Source: Shewanella sp. Arc9-LZ
GTDB lineage: Bacteria; Pseudomonadota; Gammaproteobacteria; Enterobacterales; Shewanellaceae
Direction of reading: 5' to 3'
Assembly: GCF_010092445.1 (NCBI RefSeq)
Contig: NZ_CP048031.1
Location: 2,356,001 to 2,420,000, forward strand
Length of the DNA: 64,000 nucleotides
Part shown: in pieces, positions 44,803 to 54,391 of the stretch
Numbering within the stretch: position 1 is the stretch's first letter
How the letters are laid out: each line of letters begins with the position of its first letter
Translations under genes and position numbers: made by a program
The notes under the pieces: generated by a model
Database searches by the model: none
Seen by the model: only the letters and a program-made list of their open reading frames with translations
Told to the model about the DNA's origin: nothing

Positions 44803-45723
44803 ATGGAATTGGCTAAGCTTTCACGTATCAGTATGAAACACTTGATCACTTTGCATGTGATGCTTGATACCCTCAGTGTCACAGCCTGTGCTGAACGGTT
44901 ATGTTTAAGCCCATCGTCGGTGAGTAAAACCTTAAGTCAGCTAAGAGAAAGTTTGCATGATGAATTATTCTATCGTCATGGCAATTCACTCATCGCCACT
45001 GCATTAGCACGACGACTAGGCCCAAGTGTGAAGCAGATGATTAATGATATGAATCAGATCATGAACCAGGATGTGTTCAAGCCACAACATTATCAAGGTA
45101 GCTTTTCACTGGCGATGCGCGAAAGCACATTTGAGTTATTAGCCGCCACATTAACGGCTCATATTCTCAACTTAGCGCCCAATATCCATATCGATATTTA
45201 CAATAAAGACAACATCGGCTTTGACGGCTTAGTAAAGGGCTCGTTGGATTTTATTCTATTGCCACATGACTTAAGCCAACCAACCAATGTCGATGAAGAC
45301 TTAGTCTGGGAAACCTTAATCAACGATGAAATGGTCTGCCTAATGAGTGCTAGCCATCCACTGGCGTCACAGCAGACTATTAGCCTTGATGACTACTTAA
45401 ATTTCAGCCACATCGGCATAACAGATACTGATTTGAGCACACCATTTTTTGATATTTTACTGGCACAACAATCTAAAAAACGGGCGATACCGATTTCGGT
45501 ACCTGACTTTGGCAGCGCAGCGTTAATGTGCCATCACAGTGAACTGCTATTTACCTGTTCGCGCCACTGGGCCTCAATAGCCAAGCAAGCCCAAGGATTA
45601 CTGATTAAACCGTTACCGATCGATTATGGCAAAGTTGCTTATAGCCTTGTGTGGCATAGGCAAAGTATGAATGATCCTGCTCATCGTTGGCTGTATGAAC
45701 AAATATTGCTGTGCAGTCGTTAA
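44803..45723 (+). CDS. LysR-family transcriptional regulator
   Basis: 306 residues. An N-terminal winged HTH (HLITLHVMLDTLSVTACAERLCLSPSSVSKTLSQLRESLHDELFYRHGNSL) and a C-terminal periplasmic-binding-like effector domain. It is divergent from the peroxiredoxin operon, which suggests it acts on that operon or on itself, but the neighbouring sigma54 signals favour the FisR-like regulator there. The ligand is unknown. Confidence 0.9.
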   Translation: MELAKLSRISMKHLITLHVMLDTLSVTACAERLCLSPSSVSKTLSQLRESLHDELFYRHGNSLIATALARRLGPSVKQMINDMNQIMNQDVFKPQHYQGSFSLAMRESTFELLAATLTAHILNLAPNIHIDIYNKDNIGFDGLVKGSLDFILLPHDLSQPTNVDEDLVWETLINDEMVCLMSASHPLASQQTISLDDYLNFSHIGITDTDLSTPFFDILLAQQSKKRAIPISVPDFGSAALMCHHSELLFTCSRHWASIAKQAQGLLIKPLPIDYGKVAYSLVWHRQSMNDPAHRWLYEQILLCSR

Positions 45724-45907
45724 GCGCACCAATACGATTTTAAGTATTGATTAAATGGTACTTTATCAATGAATTGATTTGGTATTAAGTTGCAGCAAAG
45801 CCGTCCTAGCCATATGTTCAACCTCAGTTGCATATAGATGTGACATGTAGAACTTACCTATAGACGCTAAATGTAGGTGCTAAATGTAGCGATTAGATAT
45901 ACAGAGA

Positions 45908-46870
45908 TTAGATATACAGCGACGGCAAGACGATATTGGTGACTCCTCGCTGAGTAAGTTGATTTGCTAAACGTGCTATATCCGCTTGAGTACATTGTGG
46001 CCATGTAGAGCCTATACCTTTAACCCCATGATGATGAAACGCATTTAACTTCACCCGAGTCTCTGTGGGGAGGTTGGATAAATACCCGCCTAGGGCGTCA
46101 ATATCATGCTCATAATCCGTGATGCCGGGAATGTGTAACAGTCTTACTTCATACAGTTTATTGTGCTGAACCAGCAACTCAATTGACGTAAACACCGAAT
46201 GGTTATCACGCCCAGTGATGTAATGATGGGTATCTTGTTGCCATGCTTTTAAATCAACCATTGCGCCATCTAAAAATGGCAGTAGCTTATGCCAACCCGT
46301 TGAGCTCAAACTGCCATTGGTGTCGAGCATACAACTGAGATGAGATAAATGTTCTGAGGACTTTATCGCACTAAAAAGCTCAATAATAAAAGGCAATTGT
46401 AAGCTCGCTTCACCACCACTGAGTGTAATGCCATTGATAAAATGACGTTGGCCGTAGATAACCTCTAGCATTTGTTCAACGGAGTAATGAGACGTTTTAG
46501 GCGTTGATTGTCTAGGACATACTGTAATACAAGTATCGCATTGGCTGCATTTGGTGCTGTCCCAGACAATATGGGGCTTACTTTGTGAACTACTTGGCGA
46601 ATGATTAACTGGTATTAGATCTCCATGTAACAACATTTCTTGTGACCGCAGTTGGGGTAACGGCATCGCTTGTGAATGAATAAGACTCAACGCCTGTTCA
46701 GGGCAGCTATCAATGCAGTCACCACAAGCATCACACAAACTGATGGTGTGAGGATTATGGCAATTTTTGCATTGATAGTTGCAGCCTTGCAAAAATATCA
46801 CCAAACGACTGCCAGGCCCGTCGACACAGGAAAATGGCAATATTTGACTGACAACGGCATGTTTACTCAT
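45908..46870 (-). CDS. yjjW: YjjW-type glycyl-radical-enzyme activase (radical SAM)
   Basis: About 320 residues. The radical SAM cluster motif CNYQCKNCHNP (CxxxCxxC) is followed by an inserted ferredoxin-like part with CDACGDCIDSCPEQ and CSQCDTCITVCPRQS, as in GRE activases. The ATG at 46870 overlaps the end of yjjI by eight bases, so translation is coupled; an upstream in-frame start lies fully inside yjjI. It installs the glycyl radical on YjjI using SAM under anaerobic conditions. Confidence 0.92.
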   Translation of the reverse strand: MSKHAVVSQILPFSCVDGPGSRLVIFLQGCNYQCKNCHNPHTISLCDACGDCIDSCPEQALSLIHSQAMPLPQLRSQEMLLHGDLIPVNHSPSSSQSKPHIVWDSTKCSQCDTCITVCPRQSTPKTSHYSVEQMLEVIYGQRHFINGITLSGGEASLQLPFIIELFSAIKSSEHLSHLSCMLDTNGSLSSTGWHKLLPFLDGAMVDLKAWQQDTHHYITGRDNHSVFTSIELLVQHNKLYEVRLLHIPGITDYEHDIDALGGYLSNLPTETRVKLNAFHHHGVKGIGSTWPQCTQADIARLANQLTQRGVTNIVLPSLYI

Positions 46871-48431
46871 GAATAAAAGGAGCTTGTTCGTGAGCAATTA
46901 CCCGAGCTTGGCGTTGAAATATTCCCGTATTGATTGCGGCTTCAGCAGCTAACCCTGTGGTGTTGGTGCGTGAACCGCATTGCTTAAAAGTCTCAATGTC
47001 TGAGCGTTTAACCATATAACCAGTTACACGGACTAAATCGTTATTAGCAACATTGGCACTAAACTCTCTAAAACCTGAACTAAGGGCGCCTTTACAGAGT
47101 TGGAACATCGCTTGAGGATTAGCTTTAACGGTTTCATCTATGGTTAAAATATCGCTTATCCCAGCAGTATAATATTGATGATGTTCAGCTAGTGCTTGAA
47201 TATGACTAATAGGGTCTGGTTCTGAGCCATAGGGAATACGCACGCCAGGGGTGACATTTTTATCCAAACTAATGCCACTTTGAGAATGTAATAACGCGCG
47301 ACCGTTATAACCATAAGTGACCGGTGTCGACTTTACTATGTTGTCTAAAGCTGCAGATATTCTGAGTCCAAGTTCATTAGCATCAAGGTTATGGCCGTAG
47401 CCTGTATTGGGTTTGCTTGCGACGTTGGTAGTTGTAACCTCAGCAGCACTAGGTAGTAAGGCTTGTAAAATATTGACCGCTTCAGCCATACCATAAATAC
47501 CGAACATAGGTGCAAAGCGAGATTCATCGATCAACTGTTCCTTAACTAAAAAACTGTCAAAGAAATGAGATTGTTGGTGTAAAAATGCCGAACGCACTTC
47601 AATAAGCTCGAATGCGAGTTGGCTGTAATATGGCAGAGTTTGGGCAAAAAAATCATCAATACTGTTAGCGTTTAGAGCGACTTCTTTGAGGTTAACCCGC
47701 ACCAAGGTATTGGCGCCGCCAGCTAACGGTAATGCGTTATAACAACTGACAATCCCAAAACCACGAGTATCGAAGGCGTCGGCATGTAGCGGATAGTTGG
47801 CAATGTGAGGTTTACCGCATTGACAAATATTGCTGGTGGCCTGAAATAATAAATCATCTGGCGTTACGGCAGGGTCATACATAAAGGTTAAATTGGGGGC
47901 AATTTGTTGTAATTCTGCATCTATACGCAAAATGGTTCGGCAAATAATGTTATCAGTTGGGCCAATATTCACATGCATAAATGCATCGGGTAACGTGCGA
48001 TCGAGTAATATCCAAAACCGCTTGAGTTTGCGATAGATAGCATCAGTATCGAGCCCTTTGGTAAAAGGCATTAATAACGCATCTAATTGGCCTAAGTAAA
48101 CCGGGATATTGGTCACCGATGGCACATGAAAATAAAGAATGGTTAATGCATTTAAGGCGTCATCAAAGTCTTCGGCGGGCGACAGCTCCAAATACTGAGA
48201 TCCTTGCTGCAGGTATTTGGCATAATCTGGCAACACATAACGCGGCTTAAATGGCGCATGACCTTCAAACATATCGCAAATAATACCTTGTTTCATGGCA
48301 TTATTTACCTGCTCAGACACCGCCACATAAGGCAGACTGTTTTCAGCTTCTAAAGCTAAATAGTTGGATTTTTGCTTAGGAGAAAGGTGAGGGTGGGTGA
48401 CAATTTTCTCAATGTTATCTTGTAATGTCAT
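46863..48431 (-). CDS. yjjI: YjjI-family glycyl radical enzyme
   Basis: About 522 residues. The C-terminal glycyl radical motif NNDLVRVTGYMV carries the radical Gly (RVTGYM), and FGIVSCYNALPLAGGANTLVRVN lies in the active-site region. YjjI proteins are short GREs whose substrate is not established. The start is either GTG 48443 or ATG 48431; the latter is taken. Active only anaerobically, which fits the nearby TMAO respiration genes. Confidence 0.92.
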   Translation of the reverse strand: MTLQDNIEKIVTHPHLSPKQKSNYLALEAENSLPYVAVSEQVNNAMKQGIICDMFEGHAPFKPRYVLPDYAKYLQQGSQYLELSPAEDFDDALNALTILYFHVPSVTNIPVYLGQLDALLMPFTKGLDTDAIYRKLKRFWILLDRTLPDAFMHVNIGPTDNIICRTILRIDAELQQIAPNLTFMYDPAVTPDDLLFQATSNICQCGKPHIANYPLHADAFDTRGFGIVSCYNALPLAGGANTLVRVNLKEVALNANSIDDFFAQTLPYYSQLAFELIEVRSAFLHQQSHFFDSFLVKEQLIDESRFAPMFGIYGMAEAVNILQALLPSAAEVTTTNVASKPNTGYGHNLDANELGLRISAALDNIVKSTPVTYGYNGRALLHSQSGISLDKNVTPGVRIPYGSEPDPISHIQALAEHHQYYTAGISDILTIDETVKANPQAMFQLCKGALSSGFREFSANVANNDLVRVTGYMVKRSDIETFKQCGSRTNTTGLAAEAAINTGIFQRQARVIAHEQAPFIHE

Positions 48432-48775
48432 GATGAAACTCACTTCTTATAGACTAATGCTTGATAACAACTAATCTACTCAAAGGTAGGATGTTTAAAC
48501 AGTGAAAATAGCCGACGTTGGCATTGATAAAATCGAAATCCGATGATGAAGATCACATCCCAAATGACAGAACATATTGACTAGTGTGTAATGAACCCTA
48601 TAAACAACGAGAGGCAGAAAAATCGTAATCGATAAAGAGGAACGTTATTAGATTATTACATTACTAATGTTATTACGTTGCTGGGCGCTGAGCGGTTAAA
48701 CTTGAAATTGTTGGGGTAGTGTAACGAACGCTTTTTAAGTAGGGTGTTACTGGCTTTGTAGCAAAACTAACAGGC
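48432..48775. other. yjjI upstream region with possible FNR-type half site
   Basis: No gene seen. TTGATAAAATCGAA (48524-48537) resembles the FNR box TTGAT-N4-ATCAA, with a poor right half, about 90 bases upstream of yjjI. Weak, but consistent with anaerobic induction. Confidence 0.3.
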
Positions 48776-49699
48776 TTAATCCAAACAATAAACTTCAGTT
48801 CTATTTCTTCCAAGTGCTTTGGCTTTATACATAGCCTTATCCGCTTGAGTAAATAAATCTGTAAACAGTGTTTTATCATCACAAATACTGACCCCAATAC
48901 TGACGGTTAGCACGCCGTCACCCACTTTAATTTGCGAGATGCTATCTTGGAGCCGGTTACAAAATAATAAAGTATCACTTTTGTTCGTGTCTGGTAGCAA
49001 TATCAAAAATTCTTCGCCACCAAAGCGAGAGACAAGATCGGTTTGTCGACAAAAATTCTTCAAAATATGCCCGAGCTCTTTCAGTACTCGATCGCCTTCT
49101 AAATGACCAAAGCTGTCATTAATAATTTTAAAATGATCGATATCTAACACTAATAAACTAACAGATTGTTCCGATCTAGCAGCCTGTTCAAGCGCTAACG
49201 TACAACGATATTTCATTTCTCTTCTATTTAATAGCTGCGTTAACTCGTCAGTTGAAGCAAGCAATTTTAATTTTTCAGCTTGCTCCTCAAGTTTTTTTCT
49301 TGTTTTTATTAACTCATCATAAAGTTGGTCTCTCTTGGAGGCATTGAAAAAACTCCAATAAATACAGCCGTCATCGCTTAAACGAGCATTCACTGTTATC
49401 GGAATTCGTAGCCCGTCAGCATTAAAAATAATCAACTGCATTTCTTCACAAATTTGTTCGTGTAAAAGTGTTGGAATTAAATAACTTTGAAAAAATATGC
49501 GGGAAGATTGGGTAAAGATAATATCCGCATTTTTGCCTATCAGTTGCTCTGGATTCCACAATAGTTCGTCGGTAAAGTATGAGTTTACATAAATAATAAT
49601 GTTGGCTGCATTGGTGACTAACGCACCACACTGGAAACTATCTGGGGAGTGCTCAAATGTTTTATTACTTTCGATTTTACTATTTTTTGTCGTGATCAT
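48776..49699 (-). CDS. PAS-GGDEF diguanylate cyclase paired with an RsbQ-like hydrolase
   Basis: 307 residues. A PAS domain (about 20-125: CGALVTNAANIIIYVNSYFTDELLWNPEQLIGKNADIIF), a coiled-coil linker (KTRKKLEEQAEKLKLLAS) and a GGDEF domain with the active RFGGEEFLIL. It has no transmembrane segment. Its ATG overlaps the stop of the hydrolase gene (ATGA). By analogy with Bacillus RsbQ-RsbP, where the hydrolase supplies a ligand to the PAS domain, the partner may gate c-di-GMP synthesis (inference). Confidence 0.9.
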   Translation of the reverse strand: MITTKNSKIESNKTFEHSPDSFQCGALVTNAANIIIYVNSYFTDELLWNPEQLIGKNADIIFTQSSRIFFQSYLIPTLLHEQICEEMQLIIFNADGLRIPITVNARLSDDGCIYWSFFNASKRDQLYDELIKTRKKLEEQAEKLKLLASTDELTQLLNRREMKYRCTLALEQAARSEQSVSLLVLDIDHFKIINDSFGHLEGDRVLKELGHILKNFCRQTDLVSRFGGEEFLILLPDTNKSDTLLFCNRLQDSISQIKVGDGVLTVSIGVSICDDKTLFTDLFTQADKAMYKAKALGRNRTEVYCLD

Positions 49700-50502
49700 T
49701 TTGCGAATTTCATTATCGATTTTAAAATTTCTTCAGGATGAGTCATATGCAAGCAATGACCATGAGCAGCGATAATGTTAAGTTCGCTATGGGGTATTTC
49801 GCTCGCAATAAACTCACCAACAGATGTTGCTGCCAGGGCATCATTTTCACTTTGTAAAATTAAACACGGTTGTTTAATCTCTTTTAGTAGATAACGATAA
49901 TCAGATAAAAAAGTCGCTTCAGCAAAGTTCTTCGCAATAACCGGGTCGGTAGAACAAAAACTGCCTGATAATTCACCAATTAGCTCGTCAGAATTGGTTG
50001 TTCCCATTACTAACGGAGCTAAATAATTAGCCCAGCCAATATAATTTTTGTCCATTAGATTTAACAACTCGAGTAAGTCTTCTTTATCGAAACCGCCAAA
50101 ATATTCAGGAGGAAAATTTAAAAAACAGGGTGAAGGACATACCATTACCAGCTTAGAAAATAGCTCAGGTTTTTGAATTGCAGCAATTGCACCAATAATA
50201 CCGCTCACTGAATGCCCTATGAAAATAGCGTCAGTTAAGTGCAAAGCGTCACATACTTCGATTATGTCTTCTGCATATCCTTCAAGTTGACCATAACGTT
50301 TTCTACTGTATTGAGAGATATCAGAAGCACCTGAACCAACATAATCAAATAGCACAATAGTAAAATGCTTCATCAGTTCAGGGGTTACAAAACGCCACAT
50401 ATTTTGATCGCAACCAAACCCATGTGCGAGAACTAAGGTTTTGCTACCATTACCGATTAATTTAACATTATTTCTAACAAGAACAGCATTTGAATGAGAC
50501 AT
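49696..50502 (-). CDS. RsbQ-like alpha/beta hydrolase
   Basis: 268 residues. HGFGCDQNMWRFVTPEL gives the oxyanion region. The nucleophile Ser98 lies in GHSVSG, Asp221 in QSENDALA and His249 in HGHCLHMTHPEE. These positions are each two greater than the Ser96-Asp219-His247 triad of B. subtilis RsbQ (recalled). RsbQ is an energy-stress activator that works through the PAS domain of RsbP; it is related to plant KAI2/D14 receptors. Here it overlaps a PAS-GGDEF gene, suggesting a two-gene signalling unit. Confidence 0.9.
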   Translation of the reverse strand: MSHSNAVLVRNNVKLIGNGSKTLVLAHGFGCDQNMWRFVTPELMKHFTIVLFDYVGSGASDISQYSRKRYGQLEGYAEDIIEVCDALHLTDAIFIGHSVSGIIGAIAAIQKPELFSKLVMVCPSPCFLNFPPEYFGGFDKEDLLELLNLMDKNYIGWANYLAPLVMGTTNSDELIGELSGSFCSTDPVIAKNFAEATFLSDYRYLLKEIKQPCLILQSENDALAATSVGEFIASEIPHSELNIIAAHGHCLHMTHPEEILKSIMKFAK

Positions 50503-50994
50503 GATTTTTCCATTTTTACCAGGTGACCAATGATGACTACCTGCTGGATTTATTGGCTAAACAGTAGAAGTTTAACGGGTAAAAGTAAAATACCAACACT
50601 ATGAAAATCAAAATGAACTTTTTAATCGCCTGATCATAGTTTTTTAGGTAAACATAAATTATTAACCAGCTCGTTATGAATCACAACCAAGAGAACATAA
50701 TATCTTATGTAGGCAAACCTGATTGAATCCCATTAGTTACAATAATGTTAACGTCACGGTTGAAGTATACACAATGAACACTGCTATAACTATATATCCC
50801 TAAAAGGGCGTAACGTTAGCTAGTGTCGTCTGATAACGGTTTAATAAAAGCAGTTAACACCGTGAGTTGATTAAACAGACGTTTTTAAACAGATGGATAG
50901 AACAATAAAACTAAATTACAATGTACGACTTTTGCTTTAAAAACTCACGCTATAACAAGAAAATAACGGCGTACTATCTGAGGAACACCTTTAA
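50503..50994. other. Intergenic region between the RsbQ-like gene and mltD
   Basis: About 490 A+T-rich bases with divergent promoters expected. No ORF or RNA gene recognised. Confidence 0.5.
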
Positions 50995-52419
50995 TTGAGA
51001 GCATCAATCTTCCTTATTGCAGCAGGCTTTATCCTGTTGAGTGGTTGCCAAACTGTTGTTGTAGAAGATGCCAAAGCAGAAAAAAGTCTTGGTGGTGTGA
51101 ATAAATCAACATCATTAAAGGTTCCTAAGTTGTTAGCTCGGCGCAATTATCAAGACAGCGGTGATGTATGGGAACGCATTCGATATTCAATGGATATGCC
51201 CATTCCAGATCAACAATTAGTTAACCAATATCGTGATTGGTATATTAATAATCCACAGCATCTCGAGCAGATTTCACAGCGCGCCAAGCCGTTTTTATAT
51301 TTAATCGTCCAAGAGTTTGAACATCGAGATTTACCTATCGAACTGGCCTTACTCCCTATAGTAGAAAGTTCGTTTAATCCTTTTGCTTATTCCAGTGCCG
51401 ACGCATCAGGCCTGTGGCAATTTACCTCACCAATGGCCAGCCATTTTGGATTAGAGATGAATTGGTGGTATGACGGCAGAAAAGATGTGCCTGCTGCAAC
51501 CACCGCTGCATTAGATATGCTCGAATACTTGTATAAAAAAACCGACAACTGGTTATATGCACTAGCCGCATACAATGCTGGTGAAGGTCGCTTACGTGAG
51601 GCTATTAGATATAATGAAGCAAGAGGGCTGAGCACCGACTTTTGGTCTTTACCATTACCTAAGGAAACTCGGCAATACGTACCACAATTGCTGGCAATAG
51701 CAGATGTGATTAAACATTCTGAAAGCTACGGCATCAGTCTTAAATCCATTCCTAATAAACCACTAGTTGAAGTAATTGATGTCGGAAGCCAAATTGACAT
51801 CGCAGTTGCTGCCGATCTAGCCAATATATCCATTGCTCGGTTACAAAAATTGAATCCAGGGTTTAATCGCTGGGCAACATCACCCGATGGACCGCATCAG
51901 TTGATAGTGCCAGTGAGTAAAGTCAGTGAGTTTAAACAAGCTCTTGCGGATACTGATATTAGCGCTAGAGTAAAATGGTTTAAATATCAGATTAGAGCTG
52001 GCGATAATATTAGTGTCATTGCAAAACGTCACCTTACAACGGTGTCAGAAATAAAAGCGATGAATGACATTAATGGCGATAAGATCGTTGCGGGTCAATT
52101 TTTGTATATGCCACAAGCTGCATCGGGCATGACACCCTTAGTCGAACTGGCTACAACACAAAACGCCCAAGTCTCTACACCAAAGCAAGCTGCACCAAGC
52201 AAACAGCCAAGGATTATTACAACATCTAATCAGTCAACAGTTCAAAGCGATCACACGGTAAAATATGGCGACACACTGTGGAGTATTGCCAAAGTGTATA
52301 AGGTCAGTGTGGACCAAATTATCGCTTGGAACAAAATGACAGACAAAGACAAATTAACGGTAGGTAAAACCCTGCAGTTTTATCATCAACCCTTCAAACA
52401 ACAGCAGAGCCAGTTGTAA
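50995..52419 (+). CDS. mltD: Membrane-bound lytic murein transglycosylase D
   Basis: 474 residues beginning with TTG: GAGGA lies 11 bases upstream and the frame starts a lipoprotein signal (FLIAAGFILLSGC). The SLT domain holds the catalytic glutamate Glu124 in PIVESSFNP, then SADASGLWQFTSPMA and ALAAYNAGEGRLREAI. Two LysM peptidoglycan-binding repeats follow (about 323-370 and 422-466). Cleaves murein to 1,6-anhydro products. Monocistronic. Confidence 0.94.
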   Translation: MRASIFLIAAGFILLSGCQTVVVEDAKAEKSLGGVNKSTSLKVPKLLARRNYQDSGDVWERIRYSMDMPIPDQQLVNQYRDWYINNPQHLEQISQRAKPFLYLIVQEFEHRDLPIELALLPIVESSFNPFAYSSADASGLWQFTSPMASHFGLEMNWWYDGRKDVPAATTAALDMLEYLYKKTDNWLYALAAYNAGEGRLREAIRYNEARGLSTDFWSLPLPKETRQYVPQLLAIADVIKHSESYGISLKSIPNKPLVEVIDVGSQIDIAVAADLANISIARLQKLNPGFNRWATSPDGPHQLIVPVSKVSEFKQALADTDISARVKWFKYQIRAGDNISVIAKRHLTTVSEIKAMNDINGDKIVAGQFLYMPQAASGMTPLVELATTQNAQVSTPKQAAPSKQPRIITTSNQSTVQSDHTVKYGDTLWSIAKVYKVSVDQIIAWNKMTDKDKLTVGKTLQFYHQPFKQQQSQL

Positions 52420-52618
52420 GCCTATTGTTTAAAAACTCATAAGCACAATAGCTCAAATGTTGTAAAAGTTGAGCGTTACATAAATCTGAGTATTTACCGA
52501 TTTAACCTAGTGAAGCACATCGAAATCCAGCTGTGCATATAGACACTTTTGATTATAAAAATCGATCATTCATGTTTAATAGAGCGATACACAATGCTTG
52601 AGGTCATGTTAAATCTTA

Positions 52619-52659
52619 GTGTTCATATTTTTTCATATTTGTTTCCGATCAGTTCATAT
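52619..52659 (+). promoter_or_regulatory. TorR-binding tor boxes upstream of torF
   Basis: Three decamers resembling the E. coli tor box CTGTTCATAT: GTGTTCATAT (52619), TTTTTCATAT (52629, directly adjacent) and CAGTTCATAT (52650). They lie 76-116 bases upstream of the torF start. Confidence 0.8.
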
Positions 52660-52734
52660 CCAGCTCAATAGCTATTCACAAGTTTTGAATATAGTCACTC
52701 TATCAATAAGAACATATATTTTAGGGTGATGAAT

Positions 52735-53484
52735 ATGAACATTAGAAAAACTCAATTAGCTCAGTCAATTTTATTAGGCAGTCTACTTTTATCGGCGACC
52801 TCTTTTGCCAACGCTGCAGACGATGATGTCTTCGGTGGAGCCATAAGTGGTAAATTAACCTTTGCTTCAGATTATGTTTTCCGTGGCGAATCAGAAACAA
52901 TGGATGCAGAAGTACCAGTGGTACAAGGTACCCTAGGTTGGGGCAATGATCTGGGTTGGTATGCTGGTGTATTTGCATCCAATATCAAATTTGCAGACCC
53001 CAATTTAGAAATTGTTACTGCACCTTATATTGGTAAAGCAGGCGAGTTTGGCAATAGTGGTATCAGTTACGACGTCATGGTTTTTTCTTACCTGTATCCA
53101 GGTGCCTCATATTCAAATTATACCGAACTGTGGATTAAAGTCGGTAAGCAATTTGGTCATGCAAATGTGCAGTTAGAAGTGACTCCAACAATCGATGATT
53201 GGTTTGGTGTAGAGGGCTGGCAAGGTGTTAACTATGCCGTTCATCCGAGCTATCAGTTTGACAATGGTTTATACGTATCAGCAAGTATCGGCTACCAAGA
53301 TTTAGATGGTCATGGTGCAGAAGGTTGGGGGCACTGGAATTTGGGTGTGAGTAAAGCCTATGCCGGAATCAATTTTGATGTTCGTTATCATGGCAGTACC
53401 ATGGATAGCGATCATAAGGTCTATGGCACTCAAACAAAAATCTTTGATGACCGAGTGGTTGTTGGCGTCAGCAAAAGTTTCTAA
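52735..53484 (+). CDS. torF: TorF-family putative porin of the TMAO locus
   Basis: About 249 residues. The ATG at 52735 is chosen because AGGG precedes it by eight bases. A signal peptide (IRKTQLAQSILLGSLLLSATSFANA) leads to GAISGKLTFASDYVFRGESETMD, the TorF/Gcw_chp start, with a C-terminal phenylalanine (VVVGVSKSF) typical of barrels. Tor boxes upstream and torR downstream tie it to TMAO respiration; a role as outer-membrane TMAO channel is inferred. A terminator separates it from torR. Confidence 0.88.
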   Translation: MNIRKTQLAQSILLGSLLLSATSFANAADDDVFGGAISGKLTFASDYVFRGESETMDAEVPVVQGTLGWGNDLGWYAGVFASNIKFADPNLEIVTAPYIGKAGEFGNSGISYDVMVFSYLYPGASYSNYTELWIKVGKQFGHANVQLEVTPTIDDWFGVEGWQGVNYAVHPSYQFDNGLYVSASIGYQDLDGHGAEGWGHWNLGVSKAYAGINFDVRYHGSTMDSDHKVYGTQTKIFDDRVVVGVSKSF

Positions 53485-53511
53485 ATTGATAATATAATCT
53501 TTTTTATTATT

Positions 53512-53557
53512 GGACCTGATTCTACGCATTCCCATTGTGTGACTCAGGTCCTTTTTT
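53512..53557 (+). terminator. Terminator after torF
   Basis: GGACCTGA at 53512 pairs with TCAGGTCC at 53544-53551 across a 24-base loop, followed by six T. It ends torF transcription before torR. Confidence 0.75.
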
Positions 53558-53608
53558 ATAAACTATTTTGCTAGCTGTCACTCATTCCTGACAAATCTTT
53601 ATAGGAAA

Positions 53609-53628
53609 ATATGAAAAGTTATGAATAA
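53609..53628 (-). promoter_or_regulatory. Tor boxes upstream of torR
   Basis: On the minus strand TTATTCATAA and CTTTTCATAT stand side by side, two tor-box-like decamers with ten-base spacing. They lie 38-57 bases before torR, so TorR may control its own gene. Confidence 0.6.
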
Positions 53629-53665
53629 TAACGGCCATTATTAGCAACACTATCTGGATAGGATG

Positions 53666-54391
53666 ATGGCACATACTGGTTTAACAAATACGGTACTCGT
53701 CGTTGACGATGAAGCCGTGATCCGCGCTCGATTAAAAGGTTATTTTGAGCGTGAAGGTTATCGTGTACTTGAAGCTGGAGACGGCGAACAGATGTGGCAA
53801 CAGTTTACAAATCAACATATCGATTTGGTGATGTTAGATATTAACTTACCCGGTACCGACGGTTTGAGCTTGGCGCGTGAACTAAGAAGTCGTTCGGACG
53901 TTGGCATTATATTAGTCACTGGTCGTGATGAAACCATTGATAAAATCGTTGGCCTTGAGATGGGTGCTGATGATTATGTGACTAAGCCATTTGAATTAAG
54001 AGAACTATTGGTAAGAGTTAAAAATTTGTTGTGGCGAATTTCATTAGTTAAAAAAGCACAACAAGAAGTTGTAGAACAATTTGAACAGTGTGACGATATC
54101 ATTGCCTTCGATAAATATATTCTTGAGTTAAACAGCCGAAAACTGAGTCGTGGTGACGAGGTGATAAAGCTGACTAAAGCAGAGTTCGAATTACTTACCG
54201 CCTTTGCATTGCATCCACAGCAAGTACTATCACGTGAGCGGCTAATGCAGCAAACAAGCCACCGTAATGAAGATGTAAATGATAGAACCATTGATGTCAT
54301 TATTCGCCGTTTGCGAAATAAACTACAGGCAGACCTGTTTGTAACGGTTCACGGAGAAGGCTATTTGTTTGCGACAAAGGTTAAAGATTAG
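53666..54391 (+). CDS. torR: TMAO response regulator TorR (OmpR family)
   Basis: 241 residues. A receiver domain with acidic pocket DD14-15, phosphoacceptor Asp58 (MLDINLPG) and Lys in YVTKPF, and a C-terminal winged helix (ELNSRKLSRGDEVIKLTKAEFELL, RTIDVIIRRLRNKL, TVHGEGYLF). It activates torECAD when phosphorylated by TorS. The second ATG of an ATGATG pair is taken, as GGATA then sits five bases upstream. Its 3' end overlaps torT, convergent, by 11 bases. Confidence 0.93.
   Translation: MAHTGLTNTVLVVDDEAVIRARLKGYFEREGYRVLEAGDGEQMWQQFTNQHIDLVMLDINLPGTDGLSLARELRSRSDVGIILVTGRDETIDKIVGLEMGADDYVTKPFELRELLVRVKNLLWRISLVKKAQQEVVEQFEQCDDIIAFDKYILELNSRKLSRGDEVIKLTKAEFELLTAFALHPQQVLSRERLMQQTSHRNEDVNDRTIDVIIRRLRNKLQADLFVTVHGEGYLFATKVKD

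Noticed and set aside
45892..45921. Tandem GATTAGATATACAG copies as a binding-site array
   Set aside because: Only two copies, overlapping the 3' end of yjjW; no further support.
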